Assembly: GCF_001468065.1 (NCBI RefSeq)
Contig: NZ_LNYZ01000001.1
Span: 186,001-250,000, forward strand
Reading direction: 5' to 3'
From: Legionella steigerwaltii
GTDB taxonomy: Bacteria > Pseudomonadota > Gammaproteobacteria > Legionellales > Legionellaceae
Length of the DNA: 64,000 bases
Position 1 is the stretch's first letter. Each line of letters begins with the position of its first letter. This document shows, one piece after another, positions 1-9,279 of the stretch. The notes under the pieces were generated by a model. It saw nothing but the letters and a program-made list of their open reading frames with translations. It had not been told where the DNA came from and made no database searches. A program made the translations under genes and the position numbers.

Positions 1-1183
1 CTTTAAAAACCGAACTTTCTTTTTTTAAGTTGATCGCAGCAAATAATAAAGAATGAGCTATTTTTTCTAGAGATTTTTCAGTTCTTTGGGCTTCTGAATA
101 TTCATCTCTTGTATAGAAGTATGCATGAGCCCATTTATTGAATTCATTTAAAAACTTCTTACTATCTTCTGCAGATTGGGATAAATGTGGTTGTGTCCCA
201 AAAGTTTGCACTCCCAGATTAGGTTCTGACATAGGCAGAGCCATAATATTGTCATCATAAGTCAGCGCCATAGGTTCTGGCATGTGCAGAACCATAACGT
301 TATCATTATGAGTTATCACCATGGGGGCAATATCAAGGGCAGCGGTACTTAGAATTTCTAAACCACTCAATTCAAATGGTGTAGTTCCATTTTCAGAATT
401 TGTATTTGTGGAATTTGATGCACTTGTTTGATTATTACTTGTATCTTGTTTTTTCTTTTTTGTTTTGGATAAAGCTTCCATCTCTTCATCTTCATCGAAA
501 TCAACTACCGGAGCAGTATTAGTGTGATAACGCTTTGTTGTTTGTTGTGCTGCCGTGGTATCAAATAATTTTTTTGCTAATTTAAACCCTTTATCAATAT
601 AATTTAAGAGATCATTATCGATGGAAAGTTGCTCTCTAAGTATTGGATCTTTATAACTCTTATTCAGGATTTTTTTAAAATTATTATATTCATGAATAAT
701 GCTTCTTAACTCTTTTCGAATGGAGGTAGTATCTTGTGAATTACTCTTTATTTCTTTTTCAATAAAAAAGAGTCGCATATCAGCTTTAAGGAGTTTAATC
801 TTCTGCAATTGAAAGTTGGCGATGAGTAACTGTTCTGAGTGTTCTTCACTTAACAGTGCAGGGGGAAGTGACTCATTGGTGTCAATAGTTCTCTGAAAAC
901 AATCCGCTGCTTTGTTTAAAAGAACAAGTAGATCATCAAGGTTGGTGTTTTTTTTATTTTCAAGTGCATATTGAATGTAGCTGTCTGCGATAATTAAGAG
1001 AACCCGGTTATTTTCCACCACATCAAAAGCAGAGGCTCGTTTAAAGATTTTTCTTAAATCAGAATCAGGTATTTTTTCAAATAGCTTAATATTTGCTGCT
1101 AATAATTTTACTTGCTTTGGATCAGCTAAATACGTATTAAAATTAGTAAGTACTTTTTTATATATATTCGTTAATATGGACAT
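1..1183 (-). CDS. Hypothetical protein, 3' part outside the window
   Basis: This reading frame is open from an ATG at 1183 to the window edge, 394 codons, with no stop seen, so the C-terminus is missing. A ribosome-binding sequence AAAGGG lies about seven bases before the ATG. The N-terminal half is mainly charged, helix-rich sequence. A low-complexity Lys/Asn/Ser/Thr linker follows (around residues 225-260, including a KTKKKKQ run), then a segment with two similar Met/Pro-rich strings (VMVLHMPEPMALTYDDN and IMALPMSEPN), then a charged helical end. No signal peptide or membrane segment is visible. I do not recognise a family. The composition is like Legionella cytoplasmic or secreted-effector hypotheticals, but that is only an impression. 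Confidence 0.75.
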   Translation of the reverse strand, partial: MSILTNIYKKVLTNFNTYLADPKQVKLLAANIKLFEKIPDSDLRKIFKRASAFDVVENNRVLLIIADSYIQYALENKKNTNLDDLLVLLNKAADCFQRTIDTNESLPPALLSEEHSEQLLIANFQLQKIKLLKADMRLFFIEKEIKSNSQDTTSIRKELRSIIHEYNNFKKILNKSYKDPILREQLSIDNDLLNYIDKGFKLAKKLFDTTAAQQTTKRYHTNTAPVVDFDEDEEMEALSKTKKKKQDTSNNQTSASNSTNTNSENGTTPFELSGLEILSTAALDIAPMVITHNDNVMVLHMPEPMALTYDDNIMALPMSEPNLGVQTFGTQPHLSQSAEDSKKFLNEFNKWAHAYFYTRDEYSEAQRTEKSLEKIAHSLLFAAINLKKESSVFK

Positions 1184-1367
1184 AGGTACCCTTTGAAGAA
1201 CAGTCAACAGCTCAACGCTGTTTCACTCATTAAATTAATTAAATTTATAAGGGGCGAATTATGATGCAGAATGTTGAAAAAAACACTATTAAAACAGTAT
1301 TTTTTGTAAAATTGTTCAATAATGGATTCAATGCAGGTTGAATTTTAAAATCCAACCTGTTTGATCG

Positions 1368-2996
1368 TTACATACCAGAATAATTAGGTCCGCCACCGCC
1401 TTCAGGTGCATGCCAGACAATATTTTGTCGCGGGTCTTTGATATCACAGGTTTTACAATGAATGCAATTTTGAGCATTGATTTGTAATCTAGGACCCTGT
1501 TCTTCTTCGATAATTTCATATACTCCTGCAGGACAATATCGGCCTTCAGGGAATGCATAGGTTTTTAAATTGACGTCAATTGCCAATAAAGGTTTTTTCA
1601 ATACGAGATGGCAGGGTTGATTTTCTTCATGATAGGTATTTGATAAAAAGACAGATGAAAGTCTATCAAAAGTGAGAACTCCATCAGGTTTAGGGTAATC
1701 TATTTTCTTGGCTTTACTTGCTGGAATCAATGTATTGTGATCCGCATGATTGGTTAGGGTCCATGGAGAATGGCCACGTGTAATATAAGTTTCGAGCGCT
1801 GCATTGAGCAAACCTGGAATCAAGCCGTATTTAAATCCTGGTCGTATGTTACGTACTGAGTGAAGTTCTTGATCCAGCCAAGAATTTTTGACTTTTTGAG
1901 AATAAGTGAATAATTCAAATTGGGAAGGGTTTTCTTGCTGTAATGCGTCGAAGCATGCTTCCGCTGCAAGCATGCCTGATTGCATTGCTGTATGTATTCC
2001 TTTAATTTTAGGAACGTTAAGAAAACCAGCAGCATCACCAATTAATGCACCACCTGGAAAAGTAAGTTTTGGTAAAGATTGCCATCCACCTTCGTTGAGT
2101 GCACGTCCACCATAACTGATTCGTTCACCTCCAGCTAATATAGGTTGTACTAATGGATGTGTTTTGAAACGTTGAAATTCTGCAAAAGGGCTTAACCAGG
2201 GATTTTTATAATCCAAACCTACGACAAAACCAATGGCAACGCGTTGATTCGATAAATGATATATAAATGAACCACCATAAGTTGCATGATCCATTGGCCA
2301 GCCTACTGTATGAATCACTTTTCCGGGTTTATGTTGCTCTGGTTTGATCTGCCAAATTTCTTTTATACCCAAACCGTACGTTTGTGGATTAGATTTATCT
2401 CTAAGATGATAACGAGCCATTAGGTTTTGGCTCAGTTGGCCACGACATCCCTCGGCAAGCAAAGTCTGTTTCGCAAGCAAATGCATTCCAGGTTGGTAAT
2501 TGTTTGTTTTTTCCTTATTTTTATCGAGGCCCACACTCCCAGTTGCAACACCAATTACTTGATTCTGATCATTATAAAGCGCTTGAACCGCAGCAAAACC
2601 AGGGTAGATTTCACAACCCAGAGATTCTGCTTGTTGCGCAAGAAACATGCAAAGCTCACCCAGGCTAATAATATAATTGCCTTCATTATGCATGGGTTTG
2701 GGAGTAGGAAGTTTATAGGCGCTTTTTTTAGTTAGAAAATAAAAAAGATCTTCAGTTACTGCAGTATCTAAAGGTGCATCCTGCCAGGTTTCTGGAAGAA
2801 GCTCTTTAAGGCTTCTCGGCTCTAAAACTGCCCCGGAAAGAATGTGAGCTCCAACTTGAGCCCCTTTTTCCAAAATGCAAACCGATAATTCTTTTTGAGC
2901 GGCTAAGGCCAATTGTTTTAATTTAATCGCGGCAGATAACCCCGCCGGTCCTGCACCGACGATGATTACATCAAATTCCATGGTTTCGTGTTCCAC
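1368..2996 (-). CDS. Electron transfer flavoprotein-ubiquinone oxidoreductase (ETF-QO)
   Basis: ETF-QO passes electrons from reduced electron transfer flavoprotein to ubiquinone, linking fatty-acid and amino-acid oxidation to the respiratory chain at the inner membrane. The 542 residues are the normal family length. An FAD-binding GAGPAG motif lies at about residues 14-19, and a second FAD segment (ALIGDAAGFLN) lies in the middle. The C-terminus carries the Cys cluster for one 4Fe-4S centre (CIHCKTC followed by DP), after an upstream Cys in GRYCPAG. The start is a GTG preceded at five bases by AGGAG; an in-frame ATG fifteen bases downstream has no comparable site. It stands alone, with no ETF subunit genes beside it in this window. 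Confidence 0.95.
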   Translation of the reverse strand: MEHETMEFDVIIVGAGPAGLSAAIKLKQLALAAQKELSVCILEKGAQVGAHILSGAVLEPRSLKELLPETWQDAPLDTAVTEDLFYFLTKKSAYKLPTPKPMHNEGNYIISLGELCMFLAQQAESLGCEIYPGFAAVQALYNDQNQVIGVATGSVGLDKNKEKTNNYQPGMHLLAKQTLLAEGCRGQLSQNLMARYHLRDKSNPQTYGLGIKEIWQIKPEQHKPGKVIHTVGWPMDHATYGGSFIYHLSNQRVAIGFVVGLDYKNPWLSPFAEFQRFKTHPLVQPILAGGERISYGGRALNEGGWQSLPKLTFPGGALIGDAAGFLNVPKIKGIHTAMQSGMLAAEACFDALQQENPSQFELFTYSQKVKNSWLDQELHSVRNIRPGFKYGLIPGLLNAALETYITRGHSPWTLTNHADHNTLIPASKAKKIDYPKPDGVLTFDRLSSVFLSNTYHEENQPCHLVLKKPLLAIDVNLKTYAFPEGRYCPAGVYEIIEEEQGPRLQINAQNCIHCKTCDIKDPRQNIVWHAPEGGGGPNYSGM

Positions 2997-3001
2997 GCGC
3001 G

Positions 3002-3006
3002 CTCCT
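3002..3006 (-). promoter_or_regulatory. Ribosome-binding site deciding the GTG start of ETF-QO
   Basis: AGGAG on the minus strand ends five bases before a GTG codon. This spacing favours the GTG at 2996 over the ATG at 2981, for which the nearest purine-rich stretch is too distant. Confidence 0.6.
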
Positions 3007-3102
3007 AACTGTGATTACAAAGGATAAAATAATCGCTTTTCTATGCTTTAAGATCAAGATTTATATTGAAAATTAGTGCCTTGTAGCTCAGCTTCATAAA
3101 AT

Positions 3103-3612
3103 CTAACGGTAAATGGAATAGGGATCATTGTCTTCACAACAATCAGTTGTTGCAGAAACAGCTGTCGCTGCTGATCGAGTAAAGAGGGAAATAAGACTAT
3201 GTGGAATACTAAGAACTGTTAGTAATGCACCTGCAGCAGTTCCAAGAAGTGATAAACCTACTAGTGCAAGGCTGTCTGCGATGCCTTCTAATGCAGTATT
3301 ACGATGCTCCACACTCATCATGACAATCGACAAAAGGCCATACAACAGGAAGCCAACGAAGTAACAGGCAGCAATAACTGCCGTAAATGCCATAAGGGCT
3401 GTACCAATTGTCGAAGCTAATGGATACCAAATCGGCGCCAGTAACTCTCCTGCCAATTCTTTACCCTCCTGATAAGGGGTAAAAAAACCGGGACGCTCTT
3501 TATATTTACTAACGGTGCGTTCGATGACTCCTGAAAGATAATGTTCATCTCCTGCTTCATCTTTAAAATCTAATATTTCGCTTATATCATTCCAGCCAAT
3601 TAAATTGAGCAT
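3103..3612 (-). CDS. Hypothetical membrane protein
   Basis: A 169-residue protein with a strong ribosome-binding sequence (GGAGG, eight bases before the ATG). About 60 soluble, acidic residues come first. Two long hydrophobic stretches follow, at roughly residues 68-103 and 112-145, which could form two to four membrane helices. The tail is short and polar and contains a CCEDND motif. I do not recognise the family. It sits alone between ETF-QO on the same strand and a divergently transcribed protease inhibitor. The gap to the upstream gene contains no obvious repeat. Confidence 0.7.
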   Translation of the reverse strand: MLNLIGWNDISEILDFKDEAGDEHYLSGVIERTVSKYKERPGFFTPYQEGKELAGELLAPIWYPLASTIGTALMAFTAVIAACYFVGFLLYGLLSIVMMSVEHRNTALEGIADSLALVGLSLLGTAAGALLTVLSIPHSLISLFTRSAATAVSATTDCCEDNDPYSIYR

Positions 3613-3826
3613 AAAAATCCTCCGATGATTCAGCTTTGCGCAGAGTATCTAATTTTATGAATACAGTCAATTAGTTAACCCTGAACAATGTCGAATTGTT
3701 ACTCTTTTATATAATCGAATTTTTGACCAAAATTGTTATATAGGAATAATGAAATGAAGTAACAGAATTTAGCAAAATAGGCTAAACTGATGTGTAGAAA
3801 AAGAAAAATCCAAAAGGAGCTTGTGA

Positions 3827-4201
3827 ATGAAAACAGCACTTGGTCTATTGCTTCTCAGTTGCTCAATGATGGCTTCTGCAAATGATAATTCAACTATGGA
3901 AGTTAACGCGAATAATCCTAATTTTGTTGTAAGCTTACCTGCAAATCCAACTACAGGATTTCAATGGAAGGTCGTCCATTTTGATAAAAATTTATTAACC
4001 CTTAGCAGCAGTACTTTTGAAAGACCAAAGACTAATCTTATTGGTGCTGGTGGTCAAATGCACTTCACTTTTGCATTACAGAAAGGAAAAAGCTACCCTG
4101 CAAGTACTGTGATTGTACTTAAATATGCTCGTTCCTGGGAGCCTGAAACTGCAACAGTTAAAAAAATTACAGTGAATTTTGTAAAAACAGATGGGAATTA
4201 G
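3827..4201 (+). CDS. Chagasin-family (I42) cysteine protease inhibitor
   Basis: Chagasin-type inhibitors block papain-like cysteine proteases by inserting three loops into the active-site cleft. All three loops can be recognised: NPTTGF at residues 40-45, a Gly-rich loop GAGG at 73-76, and RSW at 102-104 where the family usually has RPW. The length of 124 residues fits. An N-terminal signal sequence is present; LLSC ending at Cys12 could be a lipobox, otherwise cleavage after ASA is likely. The protein should therefore act in the periplasm or outside the cell. An AAGGAG site precedes the ATG. The target, self or host protease, cannot be told from the sequence. Confidence 0.85.
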   Translation: MKTALGLLLLSCSMMASANDNSTMEVNANNPNFVVSLPANPTTGFQWKVVHFDKNLLTLSSSTFERPKTNLIGAGGQMHFTFALQKGKSYPASTVIVLKYARSWEPETATVKKITVNFVKTDGN

Positions 4202-4502
4202 GGTGAGTTAGTGTGGATACTCAGCAAAAAACAAAAGGATATTCGTGCTTTAAACCGAATGACTCTATTGAGTACCTAGCTTCTGCAAAAATGAAATAAA
4301 AAAAGTATAATCGGAGTACGATTTACCTAATTTTAATTTATTCAACAATGTCTCTCAACAACACTAAGTGACAACAAGCTTGTCTGAGGCTCTTTTTGAA
4401 TAAGTTCAGCAATACTATTGAAATTTTTGTACTATTTATTACGCTCTTAATGAGAATATTTTAACTACCAAGAGATGTTAGATATTATAAGGATGTTATC
4501 TC
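4202..4502 (+). other. Intergenic region without a recognised gene
   Basis: About 300 AT-rich bases between the protease inhibitor and the IcmL-like repeat protein. I see no open frame of convincing quality, no palindrome of the families found elsewhere and no tRNA. A promoter for the downstream gene must lie here, but I could not pick a clear -35/-10 pair. Confidence 0.5.
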
Positions 4503-7004
4503 ATGAAAAAAATTATAGTTTGTGGCGCATTATTCAATTTGATCTGTCTTCAAGTATATGCTGCGCAAACCCCAGATGCTATTTCTGAAAAAATATCCAC
4601 GAGCGTCAAACCCTATCGGGGGTTACAGCAAGCAGAGGCAGTTCATCCAAAAAAGACAAACACTACCCACCAATCAATCGGAATCAATTGTGATTATAGG
4701 ATTTCAGCTGAAACTCAAATTGATAAAACTTTAATGGCCAACTGGGCAAAATATGCTGTACTCCATTCCTTTGATTTTGATTCTCTATCTCTTGATGGTC
4801 AATTGAAAAATTTACGAGCATGTTATACTAAAAATGGATGGCTAAGCTTCACTAATGCATTAAAAGACAATATTAATTCAATTAAAACACAAAATCTAAT
4901 TGTAAGCAGTACATTGGATGGAGAAGTTCAACTTATTGATGTTCAAGAAAACCAATGGAAAATGAATGTACCTATTAAAGTTCTTTATAAAAACGATAAA
5001 GAAGAGGTGACGCATTTTCTCAATGTTTACATAATTATCAGCTGGAGAAACGCATTTAAACTTGGGATAGTTCAAATGGTCGCTACACCCCGTTCTGCCT
5101 CATTATCTCAAAAAGCAATATCAATGAGAGAGGCGATGAAAGGTCTTTCTTTTAGTGTGGCTGAGCAAATAAACAAGGCGGAAAGCCTGCAAAAAGAGGT
5201 TTCTTCGTTTATGGCCTCTTTATTCGTCAGTGCGCCAAGGGCACCTTTTTCTGAGATAGATGGCGCTCTAAGTCAGCCACAATTAGGTCTAAAAATAGAG
5301 CGAGATAATGCAAAACTGCTTCAACATCTCGTTAAGATACAAAAGCATCAATACCATGAGAAATCAATAGAAACTCAGACAGCAAACTTAATTCTTGATG
5401 AGTATAAAAATTTGGTGAAAATAGTGGGAATAGAAAAGTCTGCTAAGGCTGGTGTTGAGTGGGCTAAAAATCAGTTCCTTGCTGTTAAAACCGATGTCTT
5501 TGATACTAAATTGCCTCAATTACTCTCCTCTTTTAAAGAAAGAGGAACTGTTGGATTTAATTCTGCATTACAAAATTTAAAAGCAATTAAAATTCAAATT
5601 CCAGCCAGTCAGCAGAGAGATAAGAAATCACAACGTGTCGAAAATAAAAAAAATCAATGGAACATTACCTTCCCAATGCAAGTAGCTCAACAAAATGATA
5701 AGAATCAAATTACCCAATTGAACGTTAATTTAACTATAGGCAGGAACACAAATGGTGAGCCCGTCATTTTAAAAGTGAACGCCATTCCGAGCGGGACTAC
5801 TTCGTCTTCCAACAATACTGAGATTGTGGCATCCAATGCACACATACCTTCCAGTCAGCAACGAGCAGGTTCGATTCAAAAAATACAAAGGAATAATGAA
5901 ATAAAACCAGTTCAAGGTCTTGAGATTTCACAAGAAGCTCAAGTTCCCAATATTATTTTTAACACATCATCTGAGCAACTAAATCGGCCAGAGACAATTA
6001 ATTGTGATTTCAAAATTCCAGACGGAATGGCAAAGATTGATGAAGGACTGGCTATAAAATGGGCAGAAAATGCCGCGATCCAATCTTTTGACTTTAACTC
6101 TGCATCTATAGATACCCAGTTAGAGAAATTAAAGTCTTGTTATACTGCAAAAGGTTGGGAACACTTTAAGAATGCATTAGACAAATCAGGGAACATAGAG
6201 GCAATTAAATCACAAAATCTCATTATGAGCAGTAAGGTGAGTGGTCAAACAAAACTAGTTGGAATTAAAAAAAATCAATGGAATATGGAGTTACTTCTAC
6301 AAGTTATTTATCAAAACAAACAAGTCAAAGTAATTAAGTTTCTGAATGTTAATTTATCTATGGAACGTAAACCTTCAGGCGAGTTCGGTATTACGCGAAT
6401 TATTGCGACACTTAATGATCCAGAGAGCACTAATAAAGCAGCGACTAATTTATCTAATAAGAACATCGATTCAGTTCAAAATACGCAACAACCCACAATG
6501 GAACAACAAAAAAAAGTAGATTTGATCGATTGTGATTATAAAATTCCTGTTGAAATGAAAAATATTAATCAAGATATCATCTCGGATTGGGCTGAGTATG
6601 CTGTAACTAAGTCTTTTGATTTTGATTCTGAATCTATAGATACCCAATTGAAGAAATTGCAATCCTGCTATATGGAGCAGTCATGGTATGAATTTATAAA
6701 TTCCTTGGAAAAATCAGGTAAGATGAAAACATTTAAAACCAAAAAATTAAGGGCAACAAGTCAAATAGATGGAAAAATCCAACTCATTGAATCTAGGGAT
6801 AACATATGGACACTTTCCCTTCCTTTAAAGATTAACTATCAATTCGAAAGTGGTAATGTAATGCAATTGCTCAATGTTGATTTAACTATAGGCAGGAAAA
6901 GTACTGGTGGTCTTGGGATAATACAACTAAATTCTTCATTACGTGTCGCGTCCATCCCACGAAGCACAGAGCTTCTTGCAAGTCCTGAGCATGCGTTGGG
7001 TTAG
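4503..7004 (+). CDS. Secreted protein with repeated IcmL/DotI-like domains
   Basis: An 833-residue protein with a signal peptide (cleavage near residue 20, after VYA). It has three clear copies of one domain at about 62-197, 500-636 and 676-812, plus a degenerate copy at about 313-428. Each clear copy has a Cys-Asp opening (NCDY, NCDF, DCDY), a WA(E/K)xA helix, SFDF(D/N)S, a second Cys (ACYTK, SCYTA, SCYME), an (I/F)K(T/S) strand, an NxW(N/K/T) turn and a LNV(N/D)L strand. This pattern matches my memory of the periplasmic domain of IcmL/DotI, a Dot/Icm type IVB secretion component, and of IcmL-like secreted proteins in Legionella. The inter-domain linkers are rich in Asn, Gln and Ser. Here the membrane helix of true DotI is replaced by a cleavable signal. 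A role in secretion is inference only. Confidence 0.75.
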   Translation: MKKIIVCGALFNLICLQVYAAQTPDAISEKISTSVKPYRGLQQAEAVHPKKTNTTHQSIGINCDYRISAETQIDKTLMANWAKYAVLHSFDFDSLSLDGQLKNLRACYTKNGWLSFTNALKDNINSIKTQNLIVSSTLDGEVQLIDVQENQWKMNVPIKVLYKNDKEEVTHFLNVYIIISWRNAFKLGIVQMVATPRSASLSQKAISMREAMKGLSFSVAEQINKAESLQKEVSSFMASLFVSAPRAPFSEIDGALSQPQLGLKIERDNAKLLQHLVKIQKHQYHEKSIETQTANLILDEYKNLVKIVGIEKSAKAGVEWAKNQFLAVKTDVFDTKLPQLLSSFKERGTVGFNSALQNLKAIKIQIPASQQRDKKSQRVENKKNQWNITFPMQVAQQNDKNQITQLNVNLTIGRNTNGEPVILKVNAIPSGTTSSSNNTEIVASNAHIPSSQQRAGSIQKIQRNNEIKPVQGLEISQEAQVPNIIFNTSSEQLNRPETINCDFKIPDGMAKIDEGLAIKWAENAAIQSFDFNSASIDTQLEKLKSCYTAKGWEHFKNALDKSGNIEAIKSQNLIMSSKVSGQTKLVGIKKNQWNMELLLQVIYQNKQVKVIKFLNVNLSMERKPSGEFGITRIIATLNDPESTNKAATNLSNKNIDSVQNTQQPTMEQQKKVDLIDCDYKIPVEMKNINQDIISDWAEYAVTKSFDFDSESIDTQLKKLQSCYMEQSWYEFINSLEKSGKMKTFKTKKLRATSQIDGKIQLIESRDNIWTLSLPLKINYQFESGNVMQLLNVDLTIGRKSTGGLGIIQLNSSLRVASIPRSTELLASPEHALG

Positions 7005-7017
7005 GGTTATGTGACGG

Positions 7018-7095
7018 GTAGCCTGGGTGCAGCGCAGCGAAACCCGGGTTTAAGAAGTTTTGCCCCCGGGTTTCGCTGCGCTGCACCCAGGCTAC
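7018..7095. repeat. Family A palindrome, copy 1
   Basis: Two arms of about 30 bases that are reverse complements, opening with GTAGCCTGGGTGCAGCGCAG and closing with the mirror image ending in CAGGCTAC. A short loop lies after the CCCGGG core. It lies between two convergent genes, the IcmL-like protein and malic enzyme, where a hairpin could end transcription from both sides. At least nine relatives are scattered through this window. Confidence 0.95.
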
Positions 7096-7103
7096 AGGAA
7101 TTA

Positions 7104-8822
7104 TCATGCTTTTTTAAATTGAAATGGCAAATATCTTGGTTCCCAAAACATATCTGCTATCAATTTTTCCAAATCTGCATCATGATTTTTTTGCGCGAGC
7201 CCAGAATCAATAGCACAACGTGCTACTGCTGCTGCAATTTCCTTAGCAACAATTTGTGCATCATCTAAAGAAGGTAATAAAGGTAAGTAACTTTCTTTTT
7301 TACTTGGTGCAAACTTACATAAAGCACGTGCTGCAGCCAGGATCATGTCTTTTGTTAATTTCGTTGCATTAACAGCAAGTACTCCTAATCCTATTCCAGG
7401 AAAAACCAATGCATTATTGCATTGGGCAATCTGCACCATACGATTATGGTATTCAACTGCAGGAAAAGCAGTTCCTGTAGCAATTAATGCTCTTCCTTGA
7501 CTCCATATTAGTATATCTGCTGGTTTTGCTTCGCATTTTTCATCTGGATTTGATAATGGAAAAATGATAGGGCGTTCGCAATTGACAGACATGGTTTCAA
7601 TGATATCTTGTGAGAAAGCTCCTGGTTGAGCAGAACAACCAATAAGAATAGTGGGTTTAACATGTCTTACAGTGTCAGTCAGGGATGGATGTTGTTTTTC
7701 ATTAATAGCCCATTTCTCTACCTCTTTAGGATCTCGTGCATAACACTTTTGTGCTTCAGTAAGATCTGGGTCAGTGCTGAGTAGTAATCCTTGACGATCA
7801 ATTAGCCAAAAACGTTGATAGGCTTCTTCCGGGCTGATTCCTTCGCGAACCATAGCATCAATAATTTGATCACTAATACCCGTTCCCGCTGAGCCTGCAC
7901 CAAAAACAACAATACGTTGTTCATGTAATTTTGAATCGGTTACATCACATGCTGCTAATAATGCAGCCAAAGTAACTGCACCAGTACCTTGAATATCATC
8001 ATTGAAGGTACACAATTGATCTTGGAATTTTTCCAGGATGCGTCGTGCATTCCCTCGGCCAAAATCCTCCCAGTGTAAGAATGCATTGGGAAATTGTTTG
8101 TGGATTTCATGAACAAAAGTGGAAATAAAGTCATCATAAGCTGCAGGGCTGATGCGTGGATGGCGACAGCCTAGATACATAGGATCATTGAGTAGTTCCT
8201 GATTGTTTGTACCTACATCAAGAAAAACCGGCAGAGTACGAGTCGGTTCAATTCCACCACATAAACAATAGACCATTAGTTTGGCAACAGGAATATCCAT
8301 TCCCCCGATTCCTTGATCCCCAATGCCTAAAACACCTTCCCCATCAGTTACAACGATTACGTCGATTTCAGGGTTGGAACGATTTTTTAATATTTCTTCT
8401 ATTTGATTTTTATCTGAATGGGAAATATACAATCCTCGAGGTTGCCTGTACTCATGACTAAAACGCTTTACTGCGGTTCCTACTATTGGAGTATATATTG
8501 TAGGCAACATTTCACCTAAATGGCGGTTGATCAATTTATAGAAAAGAATTTGATTCTTATCATGTAAATTATTCAAGTAAATATTTTGCTGTAACCGTGT
8601 GGTATAACTGGAATACTGCAAATAGGCGCGTTTGACTTGTTCATCCAGTGTCTCAACTCGATGGGGGAGTTTACCTAACAGGCCGAACTCTTTTCTTTCT
8701 TCATTTGTGAATGCGGTCCCTTTATTTAATTGGGGCGTAGTGAGAAGTGGTTTACCACAAAGGGAGGTTTCAATATATTGTTCTCCTGTTTGTGGATCAC
8801 GTAGCAATTTAAAATCAAGCAT
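7104..8822 (-). CDS. maeA: NAD-dependent malic enzyme (malate to pyruvate + CO2)
   Basis: Oxidatively decarboxylates malate to pyruvate, joining the TCA cycle to gluconeogenesis and fatty-acid precursors in the cytoplasm. The 572 residues match the large single-domain type of MaeA/SfcA. The catalytic Tyr region YTPIVG, the following FSHEYRQPRGLY segment, the metal-binding region containing EDFG and FNDD, and the Rossmann motif VFGAGSAGTG are all present. The C-terminal NAD domain includes the FPLSNP motif. The gene is monocistronic and faces the IcmL-like gene across a palindrome. The NAD preference is taken from the family and not proven here. Confidence 0.93.
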   Translation of the reverse strand: MLDFKLLRDPQTGEQYIETSLCGKPLLTTPQLNKGTAFTNEERKEFGLLGKLPHRVETLDEQVKRAYLQYSSYTTRLQQNIYLNNLHDKNQILFYKLINRHLGEMLPTIYTPIVGTAVKRFSHEYRQPRGLYISHSDKNQIEEILKNRSNPEIDVIVVTDGEGVLGIGDQGIGGMDIPVAKLMVYCLCGGIEPTRTLPVFLDVGTNNQELLNDPMYLGCRHPRISPAAYDDFISTFVHEIHKQFPNAFLHWEDFGRGNARRILEKFQDQLCTFNDDIQGTGAVTLAALLAACDVTDSKLHEQRIVVFGAGSAGTGISDQIIDAMVREGISPEEAYQRFWLIDRQGLLLSTDPDLTEAQKCYARDPKEVEKWAINEKQHPSLTDTVRHVKPTILIGCSAQPGAFSQDIIETMSVNCERPIIFPLSNPDEKCEAKPADILIWSQGRALIATGTAFPAVEYHNRMVQIAQCNNALVFPGIGLGVLAVNATKLTKDMILAAARALCKFAPSKKESYLPLLPSLDDAQIVAKEIAAAVARCAIDSGLAQKNHDADLEKLIADMFWEPRYLPFQFKKA

Positions 8823-8896
8823 GGTTATCTCATAAGATGGCGTTAGCAGTTGTCTAATGATAATATCGCTTTTTTGTAGTTTATAATAGGTTGAGT

Positions 8897-9277
8897 ATGA
8901 ATAAATATTTGACAGTGCTCTTTGTCATTTTAGGATTAACATCTTGTACAGCAAAAAATGAACATTATTACAAATCGCACCCCAATGAATTGCAACAAGC
9001 GATAAAAAGTTGCCCAAATAGACAGCCACAGGGCTTAACTTGTGAGCAACTAGAAGCTCTTGCTAATCGTATGAATAAACTCGCGTATCAATTACAACTT
9101 AGTCCCCAGGGTTTCGGGAAAAAAATCATGGGATTGCAAACGGCAATTGCGCAACAACAAGTACAATTAAAAACTGTGGGAACTAATGAAAATTTACAAG
9201 CCGATTTAACTCAGAATAAACGTGATCTAGCTGATCATTTAGCAGTGGTTAGATGGTTTGAATCACCAACGAGTTAA
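8897..9277 (+). CDS. Small EexN-like lipoprotein upstream of surE
   Basis: A lipoprotein of 126 residues from the ATG at 8897; a TTG six bases earlier is a less likely start. The signal ends in a lipobox, LTSC. The mature part opens with [17 protein letters not shown] and a second Cys further on (GLTC). This resembles the short motif of EexN-type entry-exclusion lipoproteins, Y-Y-x-x-[HN]-P-x-E-x-x-x-x-x-x-x-C. The rest is helical and Gln-rich. It ends two bases before surE, so it is almost certainly cotranscribed with surE-nlpD-rpoS. No mating-pair genes are present, so entry exclusion as its job is doubtful. Confidence 0.7.
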   Translation: MNKYLTVLFVILGLTSCTAKNEHYYKSHPNELQQAIKSCPNRQPQGLTCEQLEALANRMNKLAYQLQLSPQGFGKKIMGLQTAIAQQQVQLKTVGTNENLQADLTQNKRDLADHLAVVRWFESPTS

Positions 9278-9279
9278 AG

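Noticed and set aside
7011-7268. A plus-strand frame crossing the family A palindrome and the malic enzyme end.
   Set aside because: It is read from the repeat and the antisense of a certain gene.
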